Position numbers and translations under genes: made by a program. Source: JANPCX01 sp966211815 (lineage in GTDB: Bacteria; Pseudomonadota; Gammaproteobacteria; Burkholderiales; Burkholderiaceae_C). Taken from it: 64,000 nt of DNA. Position 1 is the stretch's first letter. Every line of letters begins with the position of its first letter. Shown here piece after piece: positions 15,995 through 24,911 of this stretch. The notes below the pieces were generated by a model. It saw nothing but the letters and a program-made list of their open reading frames with translations. It searched no databases and was not told the DNA's origin. The stretch lies in assembly GCA_966211815.1 (NCBI GenBank), contig CBIHOD010000001.1:62001-126000 (forward strand). Reading direction: 5' to 3'.

Positions 15995-16960
15995 ATGCCG
16001 CGCCGCCTGCCTTCCCTCAACGCATTGCGCACCTTCGAAGCCGCCGCGCGGCTGGGCCGCATGACGGCGGCGGCCGACGAGTTGTGCGTCACCCACGGTG
16101 CGGTGAGCCGCCAGGTGCGGGCGCTGCAGGATGAGCTGGGCGTGGCCCTCTTTGAGGAGGGCGCCCGGCAGGCGCTGCGGCTCACGCTGGCGGGCCGCTC
16201 GCTGCTGGCGGCGCTGACGCCCGCCCTGGACCGGATGGCCGAGGCGGTGGCCGCCGTCTCGCCCTCGTCTGCGCCGGCGCTCGACGTGTCCTGCCTCAGC
16301 ACCTTCGCGATGCGCTGGTTGATCCCGCGGTTGCACCGTTTCCACGAACGCCATCCGGGGGTCGACGTGCGATTGAGCACGGTGTCGCACGAGGTGCGCA
16401 TCGAGCGCGAACGTTACGACGTGGTGATCGGCGTGGAAGACCCGCGCCCGAGGCCGGGCACGCCGGGCGGCGCCGATCCGGCCGCTGGAACGCCGCCACC
16501 GCCCGGCGCCGACGCGCCGCTGCGCACGCTGCTGTTCAACGAGCGGCTCGGCCTGGTGTTGTCCCCGGCGCTTGCGGCCCGCCTGGCGGCGCCCTCCGCG
16601 CCCGCGCGGCGAGAAGCGCTGCTGCGGCGCTGCCCGCGGCTGCAGACCCATACCCGGCCCGGCGCCTGGCTCGACTGGGCCCTGGCCAGCGGCGCCGAGC
16701 TACCGGCCGGCGCGCCGGAGCAGCGTTTCGCCCACTACGCCTACACCCTGGAGGCCGCGCTCGGCGGCCTGGGCCTGTGCGTCGCGCCCTGGCACCTGGT
16801 GGCCGACGACTTCGCCGCCGGCCGCCTGCTCGCACCGCTGGGCTTCGTCGACAGCGGCCTGCGCTACACCGCCCTGAGCCGCCCGGGCGCACCGTCGCAG
16901 GCCCTGCGCTTTTGCGCCTGGCTGGCGGAAGAGGTGTCGCGGATGCGCGCCGCGCCCTGA
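15995..16960 (+). CDS. LysR-family transcriptional regulator (GcvA-like)
   Basis: 321 residues. The N-terminal HTH is LNALRTFEAAARLGRMTAAA followed by LCVTHGAVSRQVRALQDELG, as in the GcvA/AmpR subgroup. The effector domain follows (LSTFAMRWLIPRLHRFHERH, YTLEAALGGLGLCVAP). A Pro/Gly/Ala-rich insert around residues 150-170 is unusual and may be a flexible loop. It is divergent from the tautomerase gene 134 bp away, the usual arrangement for a LysR regulator and its target. The inducer is unknown. Confidence 0.92.
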   Translation: MPRRLPSLNALRTFEAAARLGRMTAAADELCVTHGAVSRQVRALQDELGVALFEEGARQALRLTLAGRSLLAALTPALDRMAEAVAAVSPSSAPALDVSCLSTFAMRWLIPRLHRFHERHPGVDVRLSTVSHEVRIERERYDVVIGVEDPRPRPGTPGGADPAAGTPPPPGADAPLRTLLFNERLGLVLSPALAARLAAPSAPARREALLRRCPRLQTHTRPGAWLDWALASGAELPAGAPEQRFAHYAYTLEAALGGLGLCVAPWHLVADDFAAGRLLAPLGFVDSGLRYTALSRPGAPSQALRFCAWLAEEVSRMRAAP

Positions 16961-17094
16961 ACCGCTTCGCGGTCGGCCGCCAGGCGGCGCGACCTCACCC
17001 AAACCGCCTCGCGCCGGCAGGCAGGGGCTTCATGCGTTTTCTCGACGATGCACAGGGTCGGCGTGGTGAAACGGGCGCGGCCCGCACCGCCGGC

Positions 17095-18387
17095 TCAGGC
17101 GCCGCCTTCCACCAGCACCGCGCGGAAGTCGTTGACGTTGGTGCGTGTGGGGCCGGTGGTGACGAGGTCGCCGAGCGCCGAGAGGAAAGCGTAGGCGTCG
17201 TTGTCGCGGAGCAAGGCCTGGGGGTCGACCCCCAAGGCCCGCGCCCGGCGCAGCGAGCCCGGGCCGATGAGGCCGCCGGCGTTGTCCTCCACGCCGTCGA
17301 TGCCGTCGGTGTCGCAGGCCAGGGCGTGGATGCCGCGCGCGCCTTGCAGCGCCAGGGCGAGCGACAGCAGGAATTCGCTGTTGCGCCCGCCTCGACCCCT
17401 GCCGTGCACCGTCACCGTGGTTTCGCCGCCGGACAGCAGCAGCCTGGCCGGGCCGCCTTGGGCCTGCATGCCGAACACCCTGGCGGCGTGCGCCTGGGCC
17501 ACTTCGCGCGATTCGCCTTCCACCGCGCCGCCCAGGTTGACCACGCCGAGGCCCTGGCGGCGCGCCGCCTCTTCCGCCGCGCGAAGCGCCTGGGCCGCGG
17601 TGGCGATCACCCGAACTTCGCGCGGCCCGGTGCCGGGGGCATTCGCCGGGACAGGCGACCGGCCGAGCGCGTCCAGCACCGCCGCAGGCACCTCGATGCG
17701 GTGCCTGCGCAGCACGGCCAGCGCGTCTTCCGGCCGGCTGTCGTCGGCCACGGTGGGGCCGGAGGCGACCACCGCCGGGTCGTCGCCCGGCACGTCCGAC
17801 ACCACCAGCGTGTGCACCGCGGCCGCGCCGCAGGCCTGGGCCAATCGCCCGCCCTTGATCGCCGACAGGTGGCGCCGCACCAGGTTCATTTCGCCGATCG
17901 GCGCGCCGCTGCGCAGCAGCGCCTGGTTGACGGCGCGCAGCTCCGCCAGCGTCAGCCCGTCGGCCGGCAGCGTGATGAGGGAAGAGCCGCCACCGGACAC
18001 CAGCGCCAGCACCAGGTCGTCCGGCCCCGTCTCCCGCGCCAGCGCCAGCATGCGCCGCGCGGCCGCGGCGCCGGCGTCGTCGGGCACCGGGTGGCCGGCT
18101 TCGACGACCTCGACGCGGGCGCAGTCCTCGCCGTGGCCATAACGCGTGACGACCAGGCCGGACAGCGGGCCGTCCCACACCGCCTCGACCGCCTTGGCCA
18201 TGCGCGCCGACGCCTTGCCGGCGCCCAGCACCAGCGTGCGGCCCTTGGGGCGCGGAGGCAGGAAAGGCGGCAGGCAGCGCAAGGGGTCGACGGCCGCCAG
18301 GGCGGTGTCGAACAGCGAACGCAACAGCGCGCGCGGCGCGGCTTCGGAGGGGTCGAGGGGAGGTGGCGTGGAGGATGAAGTGGCCAT
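17095..18387 (-). CDS. Glycerate 2-kinase, class II (MOFRL/TtuD type)
   Basis: 430 residues of the GckA/TtuD family that phosphorylates D-glycerate. The N-terminal DUF4147 part has LVLGAGKASARMAKAVE and VSGGGSSLITLP; the C-terminal MOFRL domain has LLSGGETTVTVHGRGRGGRN and ALACDTDGIDGVEDNAGG. The start at 18387 (MATSSSTPPP) was preferred over the longer frame because the extra 38 residues resemble nothing conserved. It stands alone, convergent with the LysR gene. It likely serves glyoxylate/glycerate or tartrate metabolism. Confidence 0.92.
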   Translation of the reverse strand: MATSSSTPPPLDPSEAAPRALLRSLFDTALAAVDPLRCLPPFLPPRPKGRTLVLGAGKASARMAKAVEAVWDGPLSGLVVTRYGHGEDCARVEVVEAGHPVPDDAGAAAARRMLALARETGPDDLVLALVSGGGSSLITLPADGLTLAELRAVNQALLRSGAPIGEMNLVRRHLSAIKGGRLAQACGAAAVHTLVVSDVPGDDPAVVASGPTVADDSRPEDALAVLRRHRIEVPAAVLDALGRSPVPANAPGTGPREVRVIATAAQALRAAEEAARRQGLGVVNLGGAVEGESREVAQAHAARVFGMQAQGGPARLLLSGGETTVTVHGRGRGGRNSEFLLSLALALQGARGIHALACDTDGIDGVEDNAGGLIGPGSLRRARALGVDPQALLRDNDAYAFLSALGDLVTTGPTRTNVNDFRAVLVEGGA

Positions 18388-18565
18388 GGCGTCAATCCTG
18401 GTGGACGGTGGATCGGATGCGGCGGCAAAGGCTACACCTTCGCGGGGGTCGAATTCGTCCACCTGATCTGTTCGGGCCGGGGGCTCCATGGCCGCCGTCA
18501 ACTCCTCTCTGTTCAGGCTGACCCTTCGACCGGCCCATCGGAGGAAAAGGCGGCCCGCCGCCAGC

Positions 18566-18745
18566 CCCTCACCCCCAACCCGCTCCCCATGCCCAGGGGC
18601 GGGGGGCTGCCCTTGCTCCCTCTCCCGCTTGCGGGAGAGGGCTGGGGGCGAAGCGGGGCTTTAACGAAACTTCGTTTTCAAACCGCATCGGTTTGCCCGC
18701 GCGGCGACCTGGGCTGCAAGCCCAGGTGCGCCCTGCAAGGGAGGG
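18566..18745. repeat. Dispersed GC-rich repeat, copy A
   Basis: The 575 bp between the glycerate kinase start and the next gene contain no ORF I trust but do hold a repeat also found at 58209-58420. Shared blocks in order are ctccctctcc...gggagagggctgggggcg, aaaccgcat-gtttgcc, and gacctggg-gcaagcccagg. Each block is itself a small palindrome, so RNA would fold into successive hairpins. It resembles REP/BIME-like extragenic repeats. Confidence 0.7.
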
Positions 18746-18962
18746 TGCCGCACGGTACCCCGGCTAGACCAAACCATGGGGCCCTCAGGGTGAACGATGA
18801 GAAGGGTCTCCGTCCACCACGTCCCTCATGCGGGGAGATGGAAACACCCGGTCCGGTTACCCAGCCTGTCACAGGCGCCGCGTCCCGCAGATGACAGCCG
18901 CCCTCCACGGCCCCGCGGTTCTGTGCCTGCGCGGCACGCGCCGGCCGTGGCACCATCGCGGG

Positions 18963-19880
18963 ATGAACACCCCCACCTCCTCCAGCCCCAAGTCCGACCC
19001 GCGGCGCGTGGCCTTCCTCGGCCTGGGCGTCATGGGCTACCCGATGGCCGGCCATCTGGCCCGTGCCGGCCATGCGGTGACCGTCTACAACCGCACCGCG
19101 GCGAAAGCGGCGCAGTGGGTGGCCGAGCACGGCGGCCGGGCGGCCGCGACGCCCCACGCCGCGGCGCAAGGCGCCGACATCGTGGTCGCCTGCGTCGGCA
19201 ACGACGACGACCTGCGCTCGGTGGCGCTCGGCCAAGGCGACGCGGGCGCGCCCTTCGGCGCCTTCGCCGGCATGGAGCCCGGCGCGGTTTTCGTCGACCA
19301 CACCACCGCCTCGGCCGAGGTGGCGCGCGAGCTGTCCAGCCTCGCGCGCCCGGCCGGCCTGGAATTCATCGACGCGCCGGTGTCCGGCGGCAACCTTGGC
19401 GCCATCAATGGCGCGCTCACGGTGATGTGCGGCGGCTCGGCCGAAGCCTTCGCCCGGGTGGAACCGGTGGTCAAGGCCTATTCGAAGGCCGTCACCCTGC
19501 TCGGCGGCAGCGGCGCCGGCCAGCTGGCCAAGATGGTCAACCAGATCGCGATCGCCGGCCTGGTGCAGGGCCTGGCCGAAGCCGTCGCCTTCGGCCAGAA
19601 GGCCGGGCTCGACATGAAGGCGGTGCTCGGCGTGATCGGCCAGGGCGCGGCGCAAAGCTGGCAGCTGGACAAGCGCGGCCCGACGATGGTGGACGACCAG
19701 TTCGACTTCGGTTTCGCGGTCGACTGGATGCGCAAGGACCTCGGCCTGGTGCTGGACGAAGCCCGCCGCAACGGGGCCCGGCTGCCGGTGGCCGCCCTGG
19801 TGGACCAGTTCTACGCCGACCTGCAGGCGCAGGGCGGGGGGCGGTGGGACACCTCCAGCCTGGTGCGGCGCCTGCGCTGA
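18963..19880 (+). CDS. NAD(P)-dependent beta-hydroxyacid dehydrogenase (3-HIBADH family)
   Basis: 305 residues. The N-terminal Rossmann motif is VAFLGLGVMGYPMAGHL, followed by the substrate-binding DAPVSGGNLGAINGALTVMC and the catalytic-lysine block GAGQLAKMVNQI. The family oxidises 3-hydroxyisobutyrate or reduces tartronate semialdehyde or similar. With a glycerate kinase nearby, tartronate semialdehyde reductase is one possibility, but the two genes are divergent and 575 bp apart. The ATG at 18963 begins MNTPTSSS. Confidence 0.9.
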   Translation: MNTPTSSSPKSDPRRVAFLGLGVMGYPMAGHLARAGHAVTVYNRTAAKAAQWVAEHGGRAAATPHAAAQGADIVVACVGNDDDLRSVALGQGDAGAPFGAFAGMEPGAVFVDHTTASAEVARELSSLARPAGLEFIDAPVSGGNLGAINGALTVMCGGSAEAFARVEPVVKAYSKAVTLLGGSGAGQLAKMVNQIAIAGLVQGLAEAVAFGQKAGLDMKAVLGVIGQGAAQSWQLDKRGPTMVDDQFDFGFAVDWMRKDLGLVLDEARRNGARLPVAALVDQFYADLQAQGGGRWDTSSLVRRLR

Positions 19881-19904
19881 GGCGCGGCCCGTCGAGCGCA
19901 AAAG

Positions 19905-19931
19905 CAACAGGGGCCCGGTCGGCCCCTGTTG
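19905..19931. terminator. Terminator between convergent genes
   Basis: caacaggggc and gcccctgttg form a perfect 10-bp stem with a 7-nt loop between the convergent dehydrogenase and dolP-like genes. The plus-strand tail is only ttcttg; on the minus strand CTTTTG follows. It could act in both directions. Confidence 0.6.
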
Positions 19932-19975
19932 TTCTTGCGGCGTCCGCCGGGGTGCCGGCGCCGGTCCTCAACCGG

Positions 19976-20662
19976 TCATTTGGCGGGCGCCGGCGTCGGC
20001 GTCGGCGTCGCCGTCGACACGGGCGCGCCGGTGGCCAGCTCGGCCTCGGACACCACCTCGAACACGCGCACCACCCTGCGCACGCCGTTGATCGAACGCG
20101 CCACGTCGGTCGCGCGGCTGGCTTCGCGTTCGGTGACGCGGCCCATCAGGTAGACGGTGCCGCGTTCGGTCACGACCTTGAAGGCATTGGCCTGCAGGTC
20201 CTTGGCGTCGACGAGCGAAGCCTTGACCTTGCCGGACAGGATCGCGTCGTTGGACCGGTTGGCCAGGGAGCTGGCGAAGCCGCCTTCCAGCACCGCCAGC
20301 TCGTTGACGGTGGCGCGCACGTTCTCGACGCGGGCCGCGGCTTGTTCGGCGGCCGCCTTGTCGGCCTCGGTGGCGACTTCGCCGGTCAGCAGCACCAGGC
20401 GGTTGTAGCTGGTGGCGCTGACGCGGCCGCGCTCGCCCACCACTTCGCGCATGCGCGCGCCGGCCTTGAACTCGATGGTCTGGTCCTCCAGCTGGGTGCC
20501 CGAGGTGCGGCGGTCGGTCACGACCAGCGCGCCGCCCACCATCGCGCCGCCCACCACCAGGGGCGCGCAGGCACCCAGCAGCGTGGTGGCGGCCAAGACC
20601 GCCGCCAGCCCCGCGAGGCGCGGGCCGGAAGGGGGGCTGGTCATCGTCGTTTTCTTCTTCAT
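19976..20662 (-). CDS. dolP: BON-domain outer-membrane lipoprotein (DolP/YraP-like)
   Basis: 228 residues. A lipoprotein signal sequence ends in the lipobox LLGAC; two BON domains follow (VSATSYNRLVLLTGEVATEA and then FKVVTERGTVYLMGRVTERE) and a Pro/Thr-rich tail closes the protein. DolP supports outer-membrane integrity. Its start (MKKKTTM) overlaps the SIS-domain gene by 4 bp; yraN-diaA-dolP is the conserved gene order also known from enterobacteria, which supports the assignment. Confidence 0.88.
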   Translation of the reverse strand: MKKKTTMTSPPSGPRLAGLAAVLAATTLLGACAPLVVGGAMVGGALVVTDRRTSGTQLEDQTIEFKAGARMREVVGERGRVSATSYNRLVLLTGEVATEADKAAAEQAAARVENVRATVNELAVLEGGFASSLANRSNDAILSGKVKASLVDAKDLQANAFKVVTERGTVYLMGRVTEREASRATDVARSINGVRRVVRVFEVVSEAELATGAPVSTATPTPTPAPAK

Positions 20663-21255
20663 GCGTTGTCCTGTTCTCCAAGAAGTTGCAGGTCCACGGC
20701 GTCGCACAGGCAGTGCACCACCACGGCGTGGACCTCTTGAACCCGCGCCTCGCGGTCATGCGGCACCGCGATCAGCACATCGGTCTCGCCCAGCCGGCCG
20801 GCGACCTCGCCGCCCTGGCGGCCGGTCAGCGCGACCACCACCATGTCCTTCGCGCGCGCCGCTTCGATCGCCTGCAGCACCCCGGCCGACTGCCCGCTGG
20901 GGTTGAAGGCCAGCAGCACGTCGCCGGGCTGGCCGAGCGCCTGGACCTGCTTGGCCAGCGCGGCGCCGAGGTCCGCCTGCTCGCCCAGCGCGCACAGCGT
21001 CGCGCCGTCGCCCGGCAGCGCCAGCGCCGCCAACCCGGGCCGCTCGCGCTCGAAGCGCCCGAGGAAGGCGGCCGCGACATGCCGCGCGTTGATGGCCGAC
21101 ACGCCGCTGCCGCAGGCCACGACCTTGCCGCCCGCGGTGATGCAGCCGAGGATGGCGTTGGCCGCGTCGTTGATGGATTTGCTCAGGGACTCCGCCGACG
21201 CGTAGAGCAGGTCGGCGCTGTCGAAGAAATGCTGCTGGATGCGTTGTTCAAACAT
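20659..21255 (-). CDS. diaA: SIS-domain protein DiaA / phosphoheptose isomerase-like
   Basis: 198 residues forming a single SIS domain with a helical N-terminus (MFEQRIQQHFFDSADLLYAS), the sugar-phosphate loop (KVVACGSGVSAINARHVAAA) and LLAFNPSGQSAGVLQAIEAA. Sequence alone does not separate GmhA (heptose isomerase) from DiaA (DnaA-binding initiation factor). Position between yraN and dolP favours DiaA. It overlaps dolP by 4 bp. Confidence 0.85.
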   Translation of the reverse strand: MFEQRIQQHFFDSADLLYASAESLSKSINDAANAILGCITAGGKVVACGSGVSAINARHVAAAFLGRFERERPGLAALALPGDGATLCALGEQADLGAALAKQVQALGQPGDVLLAFNPSGQSAGVLQAIEAARAKDMVVVALTGRQGGEVAGRLGETDVLIAVPHDREARVQEVHAVVVHCLCDAVDLQLLGEQDNA

Positions 21256-21330
21256 TCGGTCGGATGATAAGTCAGCGTGCGTGGAGTAAGGTTCGTGGCC
21301 GGTTCCGCGCGGCCATGCGTCCGGCCCGGT

Positions 21331-21720
21331 TCACTCGGCGTCGAAAGCCGCCGGCAGCCACTGCAGCCGGCCGGCGTCGATCGCCACCACGTCGAAGCGG
21401 CAGGGCGGCGGCGAAGCCAGCGGCATCAGGTAGTGCCGGGCGGCCAGGATGATGCGCCGCCGCTTGGCCGCGCCGATGCTGCCCGCGGCGCCGCCGTGCC
21501 CGGCGCCGCTGCGGGCGCGCACCTCGACGAACACCACGGTGCCGTCGCGGTCGCGCATCACCAGGTCGACCTCGCCGGCGCGCCGGCCCGGTCCGGCCGC
21601 CACCCGATAATTGCGGGCCAGCAGCGTCATGCCCTGGCGCTGCAGGTGCCGCAGCGCCAGAGCCTCGCCTTCGTCACCCAGCTCTTTCTTGCCGCTCGTG
21701 GCGCGCCCCCCGATGAACAT
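21331..21720 (-). CDS. yraN: YraN / UPF0102 family nuclease-like protein
   Basis: 129 residues of the UPF0102 group with a predicted restriction-endonuclease-like core: GDEGEALALRHLQRQGMTLL, ARNYR, GEVDLVMRD and VFVEVRAR (E and D residues spaced as in Holliday-junction-resolvase folds). Cellular role unknown. The start codon lies within the first codons of the divergent rsmI, so the two genes overlap head to head by 8 bp. Confidence 0.9.
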   Translation of the reverse strand: MFIGGRATSGKKELGDEGEALALRHLQRQGMTLLARNYRVAAGPGRRAGEVDLVMRDRDGTVVFVEVRARSGAGHGGAAGSIGAAKRRRIILAARHYLMPLASPPPCRFDVVAIDAGRLQWLPAAFDAE

Positions 21721-22669
21721 GCCGATCGCCCCCCTGTTGTTGCAAGCCGCCGCCGCCGCCGCGGGGGCGCAGCATTTTCCGACAGGCGCGCTCTACGTCG
21801 TCGCCACCCCGATCGGCAATTTGGCCGACCTGACGCTGCGCGCCATCCATGTGCTGGCCCTGGCCGACGCCGTGGCCTGCGAGGACACCCGGCACACCGC
21901 GCCGCTGATGCAGCACCTGGGCCTGGACGGCAAGCCCCTGCTCGCCGTCCACGAGCACAACGAGCGCGACGCCAGCCAGGCCGTGATCGACCGCCTGGGC
22001 CGCGGCGAGCGCGTGGCTTATGTGAGCGATGCCGGCACGCCGGCCGTCAGCGACCCCGGCGCGGTTCTGGTCGCCGCGGCGCAGGCCGCCGGCCACCGCA
22101 CGCTGCCCATCCCCGGCGCCAGCAGCGCGGTGGCGGCGATGAGCGTGGCCGGCAGCGCGCCCGCGGCCGAAGGCGGCGCGGCCGCGTTTTCCTTCCAGGG
22201 TTTCCTGGGCAGCCGCGCGGGCGAGCGCGCGGCCCAGCTGCGGGCGATGGCCGCCCGGCCCGAAGCGCAGGTGCTGTTCGAAGCCCCGCACCGCATCGAA
22301 AGCCTGGCGGCCGCGCTGGCGGCCGAGGTGGGGCCGCGCCGGGTCACGCTCTGCCGCGAACTGACCAAGCAGTTCGAGACGGTCGAGACCCTGCCGGCCA
22401 ACGCCTTGCCGGGCTGGCTCGCCGCCGACGCCAACCGGCGGCGCGGCGAATTCGTGCTGGTGCTGCATGCCCGGGCCGCCGCACCGGATGGCGGCGAAGC
22501 GGAGGAATCCGCCCATGACGCGATGCTTGAAACGCTGCTGTCGCACTTGCCATTGAAGCAGGCGGTCGCCTTGGCCACCGACCTGACGCGGGCGCCGCGC
22601 AACCCGCTGTACGCCCGCGCCTTGCTGCTGAAGCAGCGGGGGGCGGGGAGGCCGACCGGAGAAAGTTGA
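21713..22669 (+). CDS. rsmI: 16S rRNA (cytidine-1402-2'-O)-methyltransferase RsmI
   Basis: 318 residues, a tetrapyrrole-methylase-fold enzyme that 2'-O-methylates C1402 of 16S rRNA. Signatures: ALYVVATPIGNLADLTLRAI, EDTRHTAPLMQHLG, VAYVSDAGTPAVSDPGAVLV and FQGFLGSR. An Ala-rich N-terminus precedes the domain. The start may be the ATG at 21713 (MNMPIAP) or at 21719; both lie inside yraN, so the promoter must be embedded in yraN. Confidence 0.95.
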   Translation: MNMPIAPLLLQAAAAAAGAQHFPTGALYVVATPIGNLADLTLRAIHVLALADAVACEDTRHTAPLMQHLGLDGKPLLAVHEHNERDASQAVIDRLGRGERVAYVSDAGTPAVSDPGAVLVAAAQAAGHRTLPIPGASSAVAAMSVAGSAPAAEGGAAAFSFQGFLGSRAGERAAQLRAMAARPEAQVLFEAPHRIESLAAALAAEVGPRRVTLCRELTKQFETVETLPANALPGWLAADANRRRGEFVLVLHARAAAPDGGEAEESAHDAMLETLLSHLPLKQAVALATDLTRAPRNPLYARALLLKQRGAGRPTGES

Positions 22670-22690
22670 CCGCCCCCCCGGGTCACGGCG

Positions 22691-23035
22691 TCAGCGCGAC
22701 TGGCCGTCGTGCTTCTGGCGCCGGATGGCGCGGCTGTTGCGGTCCTGCATGTTGTTCAGGTGGCGGCGTTCCTTGGCGGTCACGGTGCCGTCGGCCTTGG
22801 CCTTGTTCTCGGCATGGTCCACCGCGGCCTGGCGGCCTTCCAGGCGCTGGGTTTCCCGCGCGGTCAGGCTGCCCGAAGCCGCGCCCTGGTCGATCCGCCT
22901 TTCCTGGTTCGCTTGGCGTTGGTCGACGCCGGGCGTGGCCGCGGGGTTCGGCGCGCCTTGCGCGAAGGCGCAGAGCGATGCGGCCCCGAGGGCGGCGGTG
23001 GCGAGCAAGCGGCGGATGGCAGTCGGGCGTGGCAT
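22691..23035 (-). CDS. Small secreted protein, unrecognised
   Basis: 114 residues. A signal peptide (MPRPTAIRRLLATAALGAAS, cleavage after CAFA) is followed by a very polar, Arg/Gln/Glu-rich mature part with two similar halves: IDQGAASGSLTARETQRLEG and KAKADGTVTAKERRHLNNMQ. The alternating pattern resembles a degenerate EF-hand-like or helical repeat (acidic-Gly loop, then T-x-x-E). Probably a periplasmic, helical protein. The start was chosen for the signal peptide. Function unknown. Convergent with rsmI. Confidence 0.7.
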   Translation of the reverse strand: MPRPTAIRRLLATAALGAASLCAFAQGAPNPAATPGVDQRQANQERRIDQGAASGSLTARETQRLEGRQAAVDHAENKAKADGTVTAKERRHLNNMQDRNSRAIRRQKHDGQSR

Positions 23036-23232
23036 GGCGATCTCCTGGTTGAGTGGTGGGGGTCGGGTCGGCGACTGGCTTGGCCGGCGCCTGCCCACCC
23101 ACAACGGCTTCCGCCCGGCCGGCGACGACGGGTCGTTGGTAAAGAAGCGTGAAGCCCGCCGGATGCCCCTGCCCGCGCGCTTGCCGCGGCCGGCTCCTAC
23201 AATGAATCGTCACTTTCTGGGAATACCGCGCC

Positions 23233-24711
23233 ATGATCTCCCGTGAACCCACCCTTGAACGACTGGCCGTGGCCCGCGGCCTGCTGCTGGAGCCTTTCGG
23301 CCTGACCGATGCGGTGCTGAACAAGGCCCTGCAGGCGATCGCGACCCACCGGATCGACGACGCCGACCTCTACTTCCAGTACACGCGCAGCGAAGGCTGG
23401 AGCCTGGAAGAGGGCATCGTCAAGAGCGGCAGCTTCGGCATCGACCAGGGCGTGGGCGTGCGCGCGGTGGCGGGTGAAAAGACCGCCTTCGCCTATTCCG
23501 ACGACATCTCCGAAGCCGCGCTGATGGACGCCGCCCGCACGGTGCGCACGATCGCGGCGGCGGGGCAGAGCAAGCGCGTGAAGGTCGGCGGCCAGGCGCC
23601 GAAGATCGCCGGCAGCCGCGTGCTCTACGCGCCGATGGACCCGATCGCGACGCTGGACAGCACGCAGAAAGTCGCGCTGCTCGAAAAGGTCGAGAAACTG
23701 GCCCGCGCCAAGGACCCACGCATCGCTCAGGTGATGGCCAGCCTGGCCGGCGAGTACGACGTGGTGCTGGTGGCCCGCGCCGACGGCACGCTGGCCGCCG
23801 ACGTGCGGCCGCTGGTGCGGCTGAGCGTCACCGTGATCGCCGAGCAGACGGTCGACGGCCAGGTTCGCCGCGAGACCGGGAGCAGCGGCGGCGGCGGGCG
23901 CTACGGCCTGGGTTATTTCCACGACGACGTGATCGCCTCCTACGTCGACGAGGCCGTCGGCGCCGCGCTGACCAACCTCGAATCGCGCCCCGCCAAGGCC
24001 GGCGAGATGAGCGTGGTGCTCGGCCCGGGCTGGCCCGGCGTGCTGCTGCACGAGGCCATCGGCCACGGCCTGGAGGGCGACTTCAACCGCAAGGGGTCCA
24101 GCGCCTTCTCCGGCCGCATCGGGCAGCGCGTGGCGGCGCCGGGCGTCACCGTGCTCGACGACGGCACGCTGCCCGACCGCCGCGGCTCGCTCAACGTCGA
24201 CGACGAGGGCAACCCGAGCCAGCGCAACGTGCTGATCGAAGACGGCATCCTGCGCGGCTACATCCAGGATGCGATGAACGCGCGGCTGATGAAGGTCAAG
24301 CCCACCGGCAACGGCCGGCGCGAGAGCTACGCCCACGTGCCGATGCCGCGCATGACCAACACCTACATGCTGGCCGGCGACAAGACCAAGGAAGAGATCG
24401 TCGCCAGGATCAAGCGCGGCCTGTACGCCACCAACTTCGGCGGCGGCCAGGTCGACATCACCAGCGGCAAGTTCGTGTTCTCGGCCAGCGAGGCCTTCTG
24501 GGTCGAGAACGGCCGCATCCAATACCCCGTGAAGGGAGCGACCATCATCGGCAACGGGCCGGATTCACTGACCCGCGTGAAGATGATCGGCAACGACCTG
24601 GAGCTGGACACCGGTGTCGGCGTGTGCGGCAAGGAAGGCCAGAGCGTGCCGGTGGGCGTGGGCCAGCCGACGCTGCGCATCGACCGGATGACGGTCGGCG
24701 GAACCGCGTAG
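23233..24711 (+). CDS. tldD: Metalloprotease TldD
   Basis: 492 residues. The TldD/TldE protease degrades unfolded peptides and matures ribosomally made peptides such as microcins in partnership with TldE (PmbA). The zinc-binding HEAIGH is at 273-278, and the conserved GYIQDAMNARLM and FGGGQVDITSGKFVFSASEA blocks are present. tldE is not in the window, as usual. No signal peptide. Normal length. Confidence 0.97.
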   Translation: MISREPTLERLAVARGLLLEPFGLTDAVLNKALQAIATHRIDDADLYFQYTRSEGWSLEEGIVKSGSFGIDQGVGVRAVAGEKTAFAYSDDISEAALMDAARTVRTIAAAGQSKRVKVGGQAPKIAGSRVLYAPMDPIATLDSTQKVALLEKVEKLARAKDPRIAQVMASLAGEYDVVLVARADGTLAADVRPLVRLSVTVIAEQTVDGQVRRETGSSGGGGRYGLGYFHDDVIASYVDEAVGAALTNLESRPAKAGEMSVVLGPGWPGVLLHEAIGHGLEGDFNRKGSSAFSGRIGQRVAAPGVTVLDDGTLPDRRGSLNVDDEGNPSQRNVLIEDGILRGYIQDAMNARLMKVKPTGNGRRESYAHVPMPRMTNTYMLAGDKTKEEIVARIKRGLYATNFGGGQVDITSGKFVFSASEAFWVENGRIQYPVKGATIIGNGPDSLTRVKMIGNDLELDTGVGVCGKEGQSVPVGVGQPTLRIDRMTVGGTA

Positions 24712-24715
24712 ACAA

Positions 24716-24790
24716 AGCCCCCACGTCGCGTTCGCTCCTGCCCCCCGAGGGGGCGCCAACTCTAAGGCCGGGCAAAGCCCGATCCTTGAG
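24716..24790. repeat. Family-type extragenic repeat after tldD
   Basis: The segment contains the palindrome CCCCCGAGGGGG (24742-24753) in a cccccacg...ctcctg context that I recognise as a common extragenic repeat in Comamonadaceae. Just after it a cgggcaaagcccg hairpin (about 24769-24781) could terminate tldD transcription. The interval to about 24890 has no gene. Confidence 0.55.
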
Positions 24791-24893
24791 TTGTTGCTTG
24801 ATGGTGGCGGCGCTGCGCGCGCCTTTGGTGTGGTGGAAAGCGCACTGGCCGCAGCTTCTTGACGTTGGCGGCATCCAAATGGCCAAACTGCCG

Positions 24894-24902
24894 TGCTACA
24901 TT
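24894..24902 (+). promoter_or_regulatory. Extended -10 promoter of the aroG leader
   Basis: TGcTACATT at 24894-24902 is an extended -10 element. Initiation would fall at about 24908-24910, only 2-4 nt before the leader ATG at 24912, so the leader message would be nearly leaderless; accordingly no Shine-Dalgarno site is visible. No convincing -35 is seen. A TTGACG at 24859 is too far away to pair with it. Confidence 0.4.
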
Positions 24903-24911
24903 TGCATCCTT

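Noticed and set aside
24859..24864. TTGACG as -35 of the aroG leader promoter
   Set aside because: It is 32 bp from the only good -10 element, far outside the usual 16-18 bp spacing.
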